Assembly (NCBI RefSeq): GCF_001499675.1
Contig: NZ_LN609302.1
Span: 967,896-1,031,895, forward strand
Source: Acetobacter ghanensis
Lineage (GTDB): Bacteria; Pseudomonadota; Alphaproteobacteria; Acetobacterales; Acetobacteraceae
Length of the DNA: 64,000 bases
Reading direction: 5' to 3'
Of the stretch, positions 9,361 through 18,840 are shown in pieces (positions within the stretch are counted from its first letter, which is position 1; every line of letters starts with the position of its first letter). A program made the position numbers and the translations under genes. The notes beneath the pieces are model-generated. The model did not search any database, had not been told where the DNA came from, and saw nothing but the letters and a program-made list of their open reading frames with translations.

Positions 9361-11138
9361 ATGACGAAAGATGCCGGAGTTCAGCCAGACGCGGCTGCGA
9401 ATGCTCCCGAAAAGCGCAAGCTTCGGAGTGAGAGATGGTTTGGCCCGGCCGATTTACGTAGTTTCGGACATCGTTCCCGTGCAATGCAGATGGGGTATGA
9501 CCCGGAAGATTGGACGGGAAAACCCGTTATTGCCATCCTTAATACCTGGTCCGACATTAATCCCTGCCATATGCATTTTCGGCAGCGGGCAGAAGACGTC
9601 AAACGTGGAATTCTGGAGGCGGGCGGCTTTCCGCTGGAACTTCCCGCCATTTCTCTTTCCGAAAACTTTATGAAACCCACAACCATGTTGTATCGCAACA
9701 TGCTGGCGATGGAAGCCGAGGAGCTGCTGCGGGCTTATCCGGTAGATGGGGCGGTGCTGATGGGCGGGTGTGATAAAACCACACCCGGCCTTCTGCTTGG
9801 TGCAACCAGCATGGATATCCCGGCAATCTACGTGCCAGCCGGACCGATGCTGCGGGGCAACTGGCATGGGAAAACCCTTGGTTCTGGCGCCGATTCCTGG
9901 AAATACTGGGACGAGCTGCGGGCAGGAAAAATCACACAGGAAGACTGGCAGGGCGTGGAAGCCGGGATTGCCCGGAGTGCTGGCACCTGCATGACAATGG
10001 GGACGGCCAGTACCATGACGGCGATTGCGGAAGCGATTGGCCTCTCGTTACCCGGCGCAAGCTCAATCCCTGCGGTTGATTCCAATCACATCCGGATGGC
10101 CAAAAGCTCTGGCCGGCGCATTGTTGAGATGGTGTGGGAAGACCTGAAGCCATCAAAAATTCAGACAAAACCGGCATTTTTCAACGCTATTGCCGTGGCG
10201 ATGGCCATGGGGTGTTCAACAAACGCCATTATCCATGTCATTGCCATGGCACGACGTGCAGGTGTGGATATCGGTCTTGATGATTTCGATCGCGCCAGCC
10301 GCAGTGTGCCGGTTATCGCAAATGTGCGGCCGACTGGTCAGACCTATCTGATGGAGGATTTCTATTACGCCGGTGGTATTGCGGCCTTGATGAACCGTAT
10401 TTCCGAGTTCTTGACACTGACCTGCCTGACGGTAACGGGCAAAACAGTTGGCGAAAATATCGGGAACGCTGAGGTTTATAACGATGATGTGATCCGCCCG
10501 CTCGATAAACCGATGTTCACCGGGAAAGACGGAGGAGCGCTGACGGTTCTGCGCGGGAATCTTGCCCCCGATGGCTGTGTGATGAAGCCGGCATGTTGTG
10601 ATCCGAAGTTTCATAAACACAGCGGACCAGCTTTGGTCTTTGATGACTATCCCAGCCTGAAGAAAGCGGTTGAGGACGAAACGCTGGATGTGACACCTGA
10701 TCACGTTCTCGTGCTGCGTAATGCGGGGCCTTGGGTGGGCCTGGCATGCCGGAGTGGGGCATGCTGCCAATCCCCAAAAAGCTTATCAAGCAGGGGGTGC
10801 GCGACATGCTGCGCCTTTCAGACACCCGCATGAGCGGGACCAGCTATGGGGCCTGTGTGCTGCATGTGGCACCGGAGAGTTATATCGGCGGCCCATTAGC
10901 GCTTTTGAAAACAGGAGACATCATTTCCATTGATGTCGAACAGCGTTCAATTTCCATGGATGTTCCAGAGGACGAACTGGAGCGGCGTCGTGCAGCATGG
11001 GTGCCTCCCAAATCCCGTTATGAGCGCGGCTATGGCTGGATGGCGGCCCATCACATGCGACAGGCTAATGAGGGGTGTGATTTCGATTTTCTCCAGACTG
11101 ATTTTGGCACGCCTGTGCCGGAACCGGTCATTTATTAA
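9361..11138 (+). pseudogene. IlvD/Edd-family sugar-acid dehydratase, frameshifted
   Basis: Start ATG has AAGGAGAG in front. The protein would be about 590 aa. Iron-sulfur cysteines are seen in NPCHMHF (C69), GGCDKTTPG (C137) and AGTCMTMGTAS (C210), as in dihydroxy-acid, arabinonate, xylonate and galactonate dehydratases. The first frame runs correctly to NAGP (about 10731) and then goes wrong. The expected GGPGMPEWG and the rest of the C-terminus continue in another frame to 11138, so one base is missing near 10731-10733. The lost half carries the C-terminal swivel region. It heads an operon with the aldolase and semialdehyde dehydrogenase, suggesting a sugar-acid substrate rather than valine synthesis. 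Either a recent inactivation or a sequencing error. Confidence 0.85.
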
Positions 11139-11167
11139 ACCTCTCCGGTCGAACAGGCAGGCACAGG

Positions 11168-12010
11168 GTGATGAAGATGCAGAGAAATCCGATACGCAAA
11201 ATCTGGGCCGAGGGAAGAGGCGCCATTAACGGTTGGCTTTCTATCGCAAGCTCTTTTTCCGCTGAGATTATGGCCTCTTGCGGCTATGATTCCGTGACGA
11301 TTGATACACAGCATGGTGCTGTTGGTTATGACACCATGGTCGCTATGCTTCAGGCTATGCGGGCATCGGGTGTGGCGCCAATGGTTCGCACGCCCTGGCT
11401 TGAGCCGGGTGCCATCATGAAAGCGCTTGATGCCGGGGCATGGGGCGTCATCTGCCCGATGGTCAATACGCGCGCGGATGCAGAGCGGCTTGTTTCCTAT
11501 GTTCGGTATCCGCCGCATGGTTGCCGAAGTTTTGGTCCGACACGGGCAAATTTTGCACTTGGAAGCGATTATGCGGCTGTTGCCGATGACGAGGTGCTCT
11601 GTTTTGCGATGATCGAAACAGCTGAGGCGATGAGCAATCTGGAAGAGATTGTCCGCACACCCGGTCTGGATGGCGTTTATGTCGGTCCGGCAGATCTCAC
11701 GCTGGGGCTGACAGGCAGGCGTTACCGCACCGGGTTTGATCGTGAAGAGCCGGAGATGCTTGAGGCCATCCATCATATCAGGACGATGGCTCACGCGGCT
11801 GGGCTCCGCATGGGGTTGCACAACGGCTCGGCTGCCTATGCCGCCAAAGCACTCTCATGGGGGTGTGATCTGGTCACAGTTTCCAACGATGTGCGCCTGC
11901 TTGCGCAAGCCGCACAGGACAGTGTTGCAGAGGTGCGGCGCCTGATCGCTTCACCGTCTGCACCGGAAAAAGAGGGGCCTGCCCAGCACGAAGTTCCGGC
12001 CTCTTATTAA
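11168..12010 (+). CDS. HpcH/HpaI-family class II aldolase
   Basis: 280 aa. Family blocks are clear: the TIM-barrel strand SVTIDTQHGAVGYD, then GAWGVICPMVNT, the metal-binding region CFAMIETAEAM and the pyruvate site DGVYVGPADLTLGLTG. Such enzymes (HpaI, GarL, RhmA) cleave 2-keto-3-deoxy acids to pyruvate plus an aldehyde using a divalent metal. It lies 29 bp after the dehydratase, whose product would be a 2-keto-3-deoxy acid, so the pair forms a non-phosphorylative route. The start is ambiguous: GTG at 11168, or ATG at 11171 or 11177. The exact chain length of the substrate is unknown. Confidence 0.88.
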   Translation: MMKMQRNPIRKIWAEGRGAINGWLSIASSFSAEIMASCGYDSVTIDTQHGAVGYDTMVAMLQAMRASGVAPMVRTPWLEPGAIMKALDAGAWGVICPMVNTRADAERLVSYVRYPPHGCRSFGPTRANFALGSDYAAVADDEVLCFAMIETAEAMSNLEEIVRTPGLDGVYVGPADLTLGLTGRRYRTGFDREEPEMLEAIHHIRTMAHAAGLRMGLHNGSAAYAAKALSWGCDLVTVSNDVRLLAQAAQDSVAEVRRLIASPSAPEKEGPAQHEVPASY

Positions 12011-12053
12011 CCGTTCTTTTTTCTTCAATATCCCTGAACAGCAGGAGTAAAAA

Positions 12054-13547
12054 ATGGCGATAATTCCTCACGTTATTGGTGTGCAGCATACGGAGGGGCA
12101 TGGCACGCGTCGGTCTGATGTCTTCAACCCGGCAACGGGTGACGTCGCGCATCAGGTGGCATTGGGTGATGCGGATGACCTGGAAGCGGCGATTGCGGCT
12201 GCACAAAAGGCTTTTCCAGGCTGGGCCGAAACGCCGCCGCTGACGCGTGCACGTATCCTGTTTAAAGCCCGTGATTTGATCGAGGCGCATCGTGACGAGC
12301 TGGCTGCTATTATTACCGCTGAACACGGGAAAGTGCTCTCAGACGCAAAAGGTGAAGTGACACGCGGGCTGGAAGTGGTGGAGTTCGCCACGGGGGCACC
12401 TGAGCTTCTCAAGGGCGAATATACCGAACAGGTCAGCCGCGGCATTGATGCGTGGACCATACGCCAGCCTCTGGGCATTGCCGCAGGTATCACACCGTTT
12501 AACTTCCCGGTCATGGTGCCTTTATGGATGGCACCCATGGCCATCGCGACGGGGAACTGCTTCATCCTGAAGCCCTCTGAGCGGGACCCATCAGCATCTG
12601 TTCTTCTGGCGGATCTCTTCAGGGAAGCCGGGCTGCCGGACGGTGTGTTCCAGGTGGTGCATGGTGATAAGGATATGGTTAACGCCATTCTTGAGCATCC
12701 TGCCATCTCAGCGGTCAGCTTTGTTGGCTCCACTCCCATTGCAAAACATGTGTACGCAACCGGCACGGCAGCCGGCAAGCGGGTTCAGGCCCTAGGTGGG
12801 GCGAAGAACCATGCCATCGTCATGCCCGATTGCGATCTTGAAAAGACCGTTGATGCCTTGATTGGCGCAGCCTATGGATCAGCCGGAGAGCGCTGTATGG
12901 CCATTTCCGTTGCTGTGGCGGTTGGTCCGATAGCGGACCCGCTTGTCGAAATGATTGCAGACCGCGCTAAGGCGCTGCGTATTGGTGTTGGCACGGATGA
13001 ACGCAGTGAAATGGGGCCGGTTGTCACCGCACAGCATCGGGCAAAAATTCGGCAGCTGATTGATACAGGTGTTGAACAAGGCGCGACTTTGGTTGTCGAC
13101 GGGCGTGAGCTTGTGGTGGAAGGGCATGAAAACGGATTTTTTCTCGGCGGTACGCTTTTCGATAACGTGACCACGGAGATGGAGATCTACCGCGAGGAAA
13201 TTTTTGGCCCGGTCCTGTGCGTAATGCGTGCGCCAGATTTTGAAACGGCTCTCGCGCTGGTTAATGGCAGCCCGTATGGGAACGGTACTGCCATCTTTAC
13301 GCGGGATGGGGATAGCGCACGCACCTTCTCGCATCGGGTCACGGCAGGGATGGTCGGGATTAACGTGCCGATCCCGGTGCCGATGGCGTTTCATTCCTTT
13401 GGGGGGTGGAAGGATTCCCTGTTTGGCGACCACCATATGCATGGTCCGGAAGGGATACGGTTCTTCACACGTATGAAGGCTGTCACACAGCGCTGGCCGA
13501 CAGGTATTCGGATCGGGGCAGAGTTTTCTATGCCAACACATGGCTAA
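12054..13547 (+). CDS. mmsA: CoA-acylating (methyl)malonate-semialdehyde dehydrogenase
   Basis: 497 aa aldehyde dehydrogenase. The MMSDH pattern is visible: [20 protein letters not shown], then [14 protein letters not shown] and the catalytic cysteine in [11 protein letters not shown] (C281). The usual general-base glutamate before the LGG motif is replaced by Ala (ALGGAKNH), as in the CoA-dependent branch of the family. Known members convert methylmalonate or malonate semialdehyde with CoA and NAD to propionyl- or acetyl-CoA. It is the third gene of the dehydratase-aldolase operon, so it may oxidise the aldehyde released by the aldolase. The SD sequence GCAGGAG precedes the ATG. Confidence 0.9.
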   Translation: MAIIPHVIGVQHTEGHGTRRSDVFNPATGDVAHQVALGDADDLEAAIAAAQKAFPGWAETPPLTRARILFKARDLIEAHRDELAAIITAEHGKVLSDAKGEVTRGLEVVEFATGAPELLKGEYTEQVSRGIDAWTIRQPLGIAAGITPFNFPVMVPLWMAPMAIATGNCFILKPSERDPSASVLLADLFREAGLPDGVFQVVHGDKDMVNAILEHPAISAVSFVGSTPIAKHVYATGTAAGKRVQALGGAKNHAIVMPDCDLEKTVDALIGAAYGSAGERCMAISVAVAVGPIADPLVEMIADRAKALRIGVGTDERSEMGPVVTAQHRAKIRQLIDTGVEQGATLVVDGRELVVEGHENGFFLGGTLFDNVTTEMEIYREEIFGPVLCVMRAPDFETALALVNGSPYGNGTAIFTRDGDSARTFSHRVTAGMVGINVPIPVPMAFHSFGGWKDSLFGDHHMHGPEGIRFFTRMKAVTQRWPTGIRIGAEFSMPTHG

Positions 13548-13700
13548 ACCGACCGCAGACTAAAAAGGAGCGCGTCAGCTGTCAGCAAGATAGCAGCGTT
13601 CCAACTTTACAAAAACAACAACAAAGAAATCGATAATAAGAACAATAAAAGAGGTTTCAGAATGTTTTACTTTTATTCAACTCTGTAGTGGCCGCGTGTC

Positions 13701-15071
13701 ATGCGGTACTTTCCTCTCATCGTGGCTTTGGTGGTTGCGATGTTGGTTCCTGCGGCCGAAACCTGGGCACAGTCTACAGTGACTGGCCCGGGCGCTCGAC
13801 CTGTAATTCTTAACGCGATACCGCCTGATTCGGACTATCCTCCCGCTCCGCCCGTCACGCATCTTCTGGAGGGCGACGTGGGACGCTGGCGGTCATCGCT
13901 TTCAAAAAAAGGCGTTGATATTCTTCTGGATGACTGGTCTGAATTTGCAGGCAATCTTACGGGAGGCACACGAAAAGCACAGGATTTTGCAGGGCAGGTG
14001 GCCTTAGAGGTTGATCTGGATTGGGGGAAAATTTTCAATATTCCGGATTTCACGACCACAATCACTGTCGTTCAACGTCATGGCAGAAGGCTTTCAACAG
14101 ATGCTCTGCAGGATGGGGTGGTTAACCCACAACAGATTTATGGTGGGGGCGGGAACGTGCTCATACATCTGGTATATTTCTACGCACAAAAGAAATGGCT
14201 GCATGGCAGGATTATTTTGACGGCAGGACGCTATGCGCCGGGCCCGGATTTTGATTCCAGCCCGCTGCAATGTCTGGTCATGGGGCAGGCGACCTGTAGC
14301 CAGCCACGTGCAACGACATTGACGGATGGGTATTCTTCCTGGCCCGGAACAGCATGGTCCGCAGTCCTGCGCGTGCGCCCAACCAAGCCAACGTATGTCA
14401 CGTTTGGAGCGTATGAGACCAGCCCCCTCAAAGGTGGCACGGCTGGCACGGATTGGGGTGGTGACCACATAACCGGCGTAACACTGGCCCTTGGTGGAGG
14501 GTATGAGCCGGCGTTTGGACCTCACAGGCTTAATGGTCATTATAAAGCAGGTATGCTGTGGGATTCTTCCCCGCATGCATACAATAATGCAACAACAGAC
14601 GCTCCCACACGGTGGCGGCACGGCCAGATGATCAGCTACATCGCATTTGATCAGATGCTGGTGCGTAACGGGAAATATTCGGATAGCGGCATCATCATTC
14701 TGGGTGGTTATACGCATGTGACGTCCGGGATCTCCGTTATCTCGGATCAGGCGTATGTGGGGATCGAAGATGTCGGGCAGTTTGCAGGCCGCCCGCGTGA
14801 TGCGCTGGGTCTGACATGGTCTGCTCTGCGTTATGGTCCAAATGTCAAATCGGTTTGGCAGCCGGGGCAGGGGGCTGTTCTGCTGGATCCTCTCTCACCC
14901 AACAAACCTCTTCTGGCCAGCCGGGAGTCCATATTCGATGCGACCTATAACGTCCATGTTTGCAATGGCATCGATATTGCACCGGATTTTCAGTATTTCT
15001 GGCGGCCGGGAGGCTCCGGACGTGTCAGGAATGCCGCAGTGCTGGGGGTGAATGCCCATGCCACGTTATGA
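13701..15071 (+). CDS. OprB-type carbohydrate porin
   Basis: 456 aa. Signal peptide in residues 1-23 (LIVALVVAMLVPAAETWAQ). The rest is rich in aromatic and glycine residues with alternating beta-strand patterns, including VLIHLVYFYAQKKWLHGRII and AGRYAPGPDF, as in OprB carbohydrate-selective porins of acetic acid bacteria, which form passive outer-membrane channels for sugars. It lies 150 bp after the mmsA-like gene. It is likely the outer-membrane entry route for the substrate of the preceding sugar-acid module, but it could form a separate unit with the downstream membrane protein. Confidence 0.78.
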   Translation: MRYFPLIVALVVAMLVPAAETWAQSTVTGPGARPVILNAIPPDSDYPPAPPVTHLLEGDVGRWRSSLSKKGVDILLDDWSEFAGNLTGGTRKAQDFAGQVALEVDLDWGKIFNIPDFTTTITVVQRHGRRLSTDALQDGVVNPQQIYGGGGNVLIHLVYFYAQKKWLHGRIILTAGRYAPGPDFDSSPLQCLVMGQATCSQPRATTLTDGYSSWPGTAWSAVLRVRPTKPTYVTFGAYETSPLKGGTAGTDWGGDHITGVTLALGGGYEPAFGPHRLNGHYKAGMLWDSSPHAYNNATTDAPTRWRHGQMISYIAFDQMLVRNGKYSDSGIIILGGYTHVTSGISVISDQAYVGIEDVGQFAGRPRDALGLTWSALRYGPNVKSVWQPGQGAVLLDPLSPNKPLLASRESIFDATYNVHVCNGIDIAPDFQYFWRPGGSGRVRNAAVLGVNAHATL

Positions 15072-15150
15072 CGATGCTGAAGGAAGAGTTTCGGATAGGG
15101 TCATGCGTTTGTGTGGCTAAAAATTGGCATCTTTTACAAGAAGAAAAACC

Positions 15151-16026
15151 ATGTTCATGAAGCCAAATATGTTGGTTCCGTCTTTTACAGCGTTAAGCCC
15201 GCGTTATGTGCCTTCCTGGCTCTTATGGGGGGCTCTGGCTGTTTCTGCCGGTACAATGGTCTATTCGTCCTTTATCGTGCCAGTTATTCCAGATTTTGCA
15301 CGTTGGTCCACAATAGGGCTGGATATCCTTTCGCTGAGCATTGCAGTTTTTGTGATGCCAGCAAGCTTTGTGATTGGTTTCCTGGGGTCTCTCCTACCTT
15401 TTGTCATCAGTTGGCGGGTTGCGGCTATTCATGGTTCGTTTCCTGGTATGGCGAGCTCCAGTATTACGTTCCTGATTTATCTAGCACTTTATGCGGATTG
15501 CATGATCCATGACTGGACGCATTTTCGGGCCTCTGGATGGAATGGGCACCTGCAATGGCAGCTGGCGGTAATTCGTATCTATTTTGGTTTTGATATGGTC
15601 GGGCATTTTTCTGAAAAACTCTTTGCCGGAGTGGATTCCTTCCACCATATGGCGCAGGTGTTTGTTGGGTTTGGCCTCTCCTCTGGTGGGAATGCGGTTA
15701 TTGTGGCGGGTTTGTGTGAGCTTGCAATCGCGATTGGTGTCGGGATGGGTTTTTTAACGCGCCTGGCTGGGGTCGGAGCGGCACTTTATTATCTGATTGC
15801 CAACCAATATGGCCGCCATTTTGAGGATGGCTTTACGTGGAATAATGCTCCCGTCGGCGGCTGGGAATATCCGATGCTCATGATCGTATTTTTTGCCAGC
15901 TTTGCTATTGCGGGTGCGGGAAAATTCTCTCTTGATGGCTGGCTGATTGCGCATGGGCGGATGCCGCGCTTCCTGATGCCATTCTGTGTCTCAACGCGCC
16001 CAGATTATGTGATGACCAGGGACTGA
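15151..16026 (+). CDS. DoxX-like integral membrane protein
   Basis: About 291 aa from the ATG at 15151, preceded by AAGAAGAAA; an alternative ATG lies at 15157. It has around six to seven hydrophobic segments. The middle and C-terminal part (DMVGHFSEKLFAGVDSFHHM, then GFLTRLAGVGAALYYLIANQ) resembles the DoxX/quinol-oxidase-subunit fold, with helices carrying the pattern RLAG and a Gly-rich pair. DoxX-like proteins interact with quinones or redox partners, but no function can be assigned here. It follows the porin gene by about 80 bp. Confidence 0.6.
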   Translation: MFMKPNMLVPSFTALSPRYVPSWLLWGALAVSAGTMVYSSFIVPVIPDFARWSTIGLDILSLSIAVFVMPASFVIGFLGSLLPFVISWRVAAIHGSFPGMASSSITFLIYLALYADCMIHDWTHFRASGWNGHLQWQLAVIRIYFGFDMVGHFSEKLFAGVDSFHHMAQVFVGFGLSSGGNAVIVAGLCELAIAIGVGMGFLTRLAGVGAALYYLIANQYGRHFEDGFTWNNAPVGGWEYPMLMIVFFASFAIAGAGKFSLDGWLIAHGRMPRFLMPFCVSTRPDYVMTRD

Positions 16027-16121
16027 AGGGTATGCTCTGGAGATAGGTTTCAGGTTAGGTAGATATCTTGAGTGATAATTATTGTGTATGTATTGAATAA
16101 AGATATAAAATTATGGAAGTA

Positions 16122-16143
16122 TTTATCACATAGGCGTGATAAA
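16122..16143. promoter_or_regulatory. Perfect 8-6-8 inverted repeat, possible operator
   Basis: TTTATCAC and GTGATAAA flank a six-base spacer in an AT-rich gap. The sequence ttgaataaagatataaaat immediately upstream could supply promoter elements. It lies about 175 bp before the first HbpS-like gene. The regulator is unknown. Confidence 0.45.
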
Positions 16144-16316
16144 TGAAAGATTTATTTGATTTATACTTAATTAATTGTAGGTTGTTTTTCGATCCGATGG
16201 TTTCGGCATCAAATTTTCTACTGCGTGACGTTTATGATTTTGCAATCTTGGCGGAGGGAAAGAGTAAACGTCACGACTGGGTCAATAATAACATCTTCAA
16301 TAAGGTACCCTTTGCA

Positions 16317-16790
16317 ATGAAAAAAATATTTGCAGCTTTTGCGTCCACTCTTTTGTGTGCCTCACCCGTGTTGGCGCAGGCAGCCTCGACGGCGCCGCAG
16401 CTCAACATTACGACAGATGCTGCGATGGATATGGCGCATTATGCGGTTGGTCTGGCTGAAAGCCGTCACCTTAAGCTGTGCATTGCTGTTGAAGACACGG
16501 ATGGAAATCTCGTCGCGTTCATCCGGATGCAAGGCGCATATGCAGGATGTGTAGAAGCTTCAATTGCCAAGGCAAAATCTGCAGCACGATTTGCCCGCAA
16601 TACAATTGAGTTTTTTGATGCCGCACGCGCGCAAAATCTTCCAATCGGTTTTGTTCCGGGCATCCTGCCTTCAGCGGGCGGTGCGGTTTTCAAGCAGGGT
16701 GAAACTGTGGTCGGGAGTATTGGCACCAGTGGTGATACGAACGAAGCCGAGCAGGCGCTTGTAGTTGATACGGCAAAGCATTTTCACTGA
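16317..16790 (+). CDS. Secreted HbpS/GlcG-family (heme-binding-like) protein
   Basis: 157 aa from the ATG at 16317, chosen because it starts a clear signal peptide (MKKIFAAFASTLLCASPVLAQ). The longer upstream frame is AT-rich and has no family similarity. The mature domain has the GlcG/HbpS pattern: LCIAVEDTDGNLVAFIRMQG, then IAKAKSAARFARNT and GGAVFKQGETVVGSIGTSGD. Family members bind heme or cobalamin-like ligands or respond to redox stress, but the function in acetic acid bacteria is unclear. It is followed 71 bp later by a paralogue, so the two probably form one unit ending at the terminator at 17353. Confidence 0.75.
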   Translation: MKKIFAAFASTLLCASPVLAQAASTAPQLNITTDAAMDMAHYAVGLAESRHLKLCIAVEDTDGNLVAFIRMQGAYAGCVEASIAKAKSAARFARNTIEFFDAARAQNLPIGFVPGILPSAGGAVFKQGETVVGSIGTSGDTNEAEQALVVDTAKHFH

Positions 16791-16861
16791 AGCGTCATGC
16801 GACAGGAAATGCTTTTTACAAAAATAAAAGTTGGTAAAACTTCTTTAGGTCAGGACGTCAC

Positions 16862-17347
16862 ATGAAACTTAAATTTCTCGGGCCTTTGGCCATTCTTGCA
16901 AGCTTTTCCACAATGGCTGTGGCGCTGGCTGATGACGGCAAGGTACTAACGCGCACTGTGCTCAGCAGTGCTGGCGCAAAAAGCTTGCTGAATGCAGCAG
17001 AAGCAGCAGCAAAGCAGCGGAGCATGAAAGTGAGCATTGCGATTGTGGATGCCTCAGGCAGATTGCTGGCTTTTACAAGGATGGATGATTCTCAGACTGG
17101 GACTGATGAAACAGCCATCAAGAAGGCCCGAACGGCGGCTCTTTACAGTTCCCGTGGGAAAGTGCTGGCGGAACGTGTCAGTCAGAATCAGGCATTCCTC
17201 ACAACGCTGCCGGGCATTACGGCCGTGCCGGGTTCTGCCCCTGTCATGAACGGCCAGTATCTTATTGGTGCCGTGGGTGTGAGTGGTGCCACGGATGATC
17301 TGGATGATGCGGTAGCGACGGATACCGCTGGTAGTTTTCATCCATAA
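16862..17347 (+). CDS. Second secreted HbpS/GlcG-family protein
   Basis: 161 aa with signal peptide MKLKFLGPLAILASFSTMAV, ending ALA-DD. Domain blocks are VSIAIVDASGRLLAFTRMDD, ETAIKKARTAALYSSRG and LIGAVGVSGATDDLDDAVA, the same fold as the preceding gene but clearly diverged. The pair suggests two periplasmic proteins with related ligands. An SD-like AGGTCAGGACG lies in front of the ATG. Transcription ends at the strong hairpin right after the stop codon. Confidence 0.75.
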   Translation: MKLKFLGPLAILASFSTMAVALADDGKVLTRTVLSSAGAKSLLNAAEAAAKQRSMKVSIAIVDASGRLLAFTRMDDSQTGTDETAIKKARTAALYSSRGKVLAERVSQNQAFLTTLPGITAVPGSAPVMNGQYLIGAVGVSGATDDLDDAVATDTAGSFHP

Positions 17348-17352
17348 AAATA

Positions 17353-17399
17353 AAAGAAAGAGATAGAATTTGAGGCAATAAAATTCTATCTCTTTCTTT
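17353..17399. terminator. Strong bidirectional hairpin terminator
   Basis: A perfect 19-bp stem (aaagaaagagatagaattt and its complement) with a nine-base loop starts six bases after the HbpS-like stop codon. The A- and T-rich ends give U tracts on either strand. Confidence 0.85.
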
Positions 17400-17506
17400 G
17401 TTGGCGGACGTTGAAGGAATGGTGGTTAGTTAGAGAATCCCGATCTTGATAGTTGAATATTCCAGATGATGTTCGTAACTTAATGTCATTGCTAGGTTGG
17501 GACTTA

Positions 17507-17777
17507 TTTTTTTGAGATGGAAGATGAAGCTTGCTGCGATGTGGATTGCAGATATGAATGTATGAGCGCAGCGGTCCTATCTGGTCGCTAAACGTCGCCA
17601 GTCTTTCAGCTTTGCGAACATATTTTCGATCAGATGGCGCTTTTTATATAGATGCCAGTTGTAAGGCGGCTTTGATTTCCACGTCGCTTCGAGGTGTCTT
17701 CGAGAACGCCTTGCCGACGGCACCGAAAGTCGTCCTGATGAGCGCACCTGCCAGGGTGCGCTCGACGTTCGTGGCAT
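17507..17777 (-). pseudogene. IS5-family transposase C-terminal fragment with amber codon
   Basis: On the minus strand, KRHLIENMFAKLKDWRRLAT followed by R is the conserved C-terminal block of IS5-type transposases. The next codon is TAG where Tyr is expected, and the frame then continues DRCAHTFISAIHIAASFIF, again family-like. The catalytic N-terminal two thirds are absent. A dead fragment and part of a decayed region between two intact gene groups. Confidence 0.7.
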
Positions 17778-17789
17778 ATGCCTTACACT

Positions 17790-18185
17790 GTTGCAAACAC
17801 AGGGGGCGATGCTGAAGTGGGTGGACTGACATAGGCGATATCAAGCGCACAAACGGCACACCAGATAGCCTGGGACCTTTGGTGCGATTGCTCTGGTAAC
17901 CTTCCATCCCATGACCTTTTCCAGCCTGCCGTAGGATTTAAGACGCGCTACGCAGGATACGTGAAATCGCCGAAGCATTTGGCAGGAAAAAGCAGCAAGA
18001 ATATCGGAATGCCCGATAGAGCGTCCCATTCATTTTTGGCCAATACCCGAATTGTGCGTGTTTCTTCAGCAGTTCATTACCGGCCTGCGTAACGATAAAG
18101 CTTACATCCGCATTTGACGCCTCATTCTGATGTTGCAACTACGGACCATTAAGACGAACATTCTGTACCTTCTCCGATATCGCGG
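17790..18185. other. Decayed intergenic stretch, no gene recognised
   Basis: Short broken frames occur on both strands. One minus-strand piece (SFIVTQAGNELLKKHAQFGY, about 18040-18110) looks protein-like, but no family could be named. The stretch lies between a transposase fragment and a hydrolase fragment and reads as recombination debris. Confidence 0.6.
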
Positions 18186-18196
18186 GTGTGACGTAG

Positions 18197-18570
18197 ATGC
18201 AGGCCATCTCCACGTGGGGGCTACATCAACCAAGACCGGATATCGGCGCGATAGGGATTTGCGCGGGCGCGGGTTATACCGTCAACGCGGTTAATATTGG
18301 GTCCATGTTCCGTAACGGCTGGGACAATTTCATCCGTTCCATTGACGCACTTCCGCTGATTGAAGCCAGGTCCAATGCCCGCACAACGGATGCAGAAGGA
18401 AGGGGGGATGCCACCATGCCTCTGGCCCGTTGACGGAAAAAGGGTACCGCATGAGGATCTGCGTCAGGCATGGGAATATTATTATACGCCCGCGCTGAAT
18501 GTTCGACTGCTCCCGACTTCGCAGCGCTGTGCAGTCTGAAACAGATCGTCACGTATGTTCGCTCAGCATC
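18197..18570 (+). pseudogene. Alpha/beta hydrolase remnant
   Basis: The piece DIGAIGICAGAGYTVNAV contains a nucleophile-elbow-like G-I-C-A-G-A-G of dienelactone-hydrolase-like proteins. It runs directly into NIGSMFRNGWDNF with roughly 15 residues missing between them. After a stop at about 18431, RQAWEYYYTP and, in another frame, ECSTAPDFAALCSLKQIVTY follow, which also belong to this family. With an internal deletion and at least two frameshifts and no start, it is a relic. Identity is by recognition of the family pattern only. Confidence 0.55.
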
Positions 18571-18787
18571 ACGCGTCGGTTGGTATCCAACTTATCCTTG
18601 GAGAATATGGACCTCATTTGCCGCTCTGAGCAAAGGTTGCCACGAGTTATAAACGGACCGGCAACATCCGTGCTGTTCAAATTCTGCCTCAAAAATCCTT
18701 CTGAAACAGCATCTTCGCGTAAATGCGTTTCATGCTGGGAAAATAGTTCCGAATAGAGAACGTTTTTTCATTGCAACGAGCGTGTGT

Positions 18788-18829
18788 TTGTGATGAGACT
18801 TGTTAATACGTTTTATGAAATTCGTATTA
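18788..18829 (+). promoter_or_regulatory. Probable promoter and palindromic operator of the carboxylase operon
   Basis: A candidate -35 TTGTGA (18788-18793) and -10 TTTTAT (18811-18816) are 17 bp apart. Overlapping the -10 is a perfect inverted repeat TAATACG-N12-CGTATTA (18804-18829), directly before the SD of the first gene. The operon encodes its own ribbon-helix-helix regulator, and this dyad has about the size expected for a NikR-type tetramer site. The regulator-site link is inference. Confidence 0.5.
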
Positions 18830-18840
18830 CTGGAGTCCTC

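Noticed and set aside
14094..14717. Long minus-strand frame inside the OprB-type porin
   Set aside because: Shadow frame of a gene with clear signal peptide and strand pattern on the plus strand.
18590..18840. Guanidine (ykkC-type) riboswitch before the carboxylase operon
   Set aside because: Looked for because of the gene content; the conserved core sequences were not found by eye.
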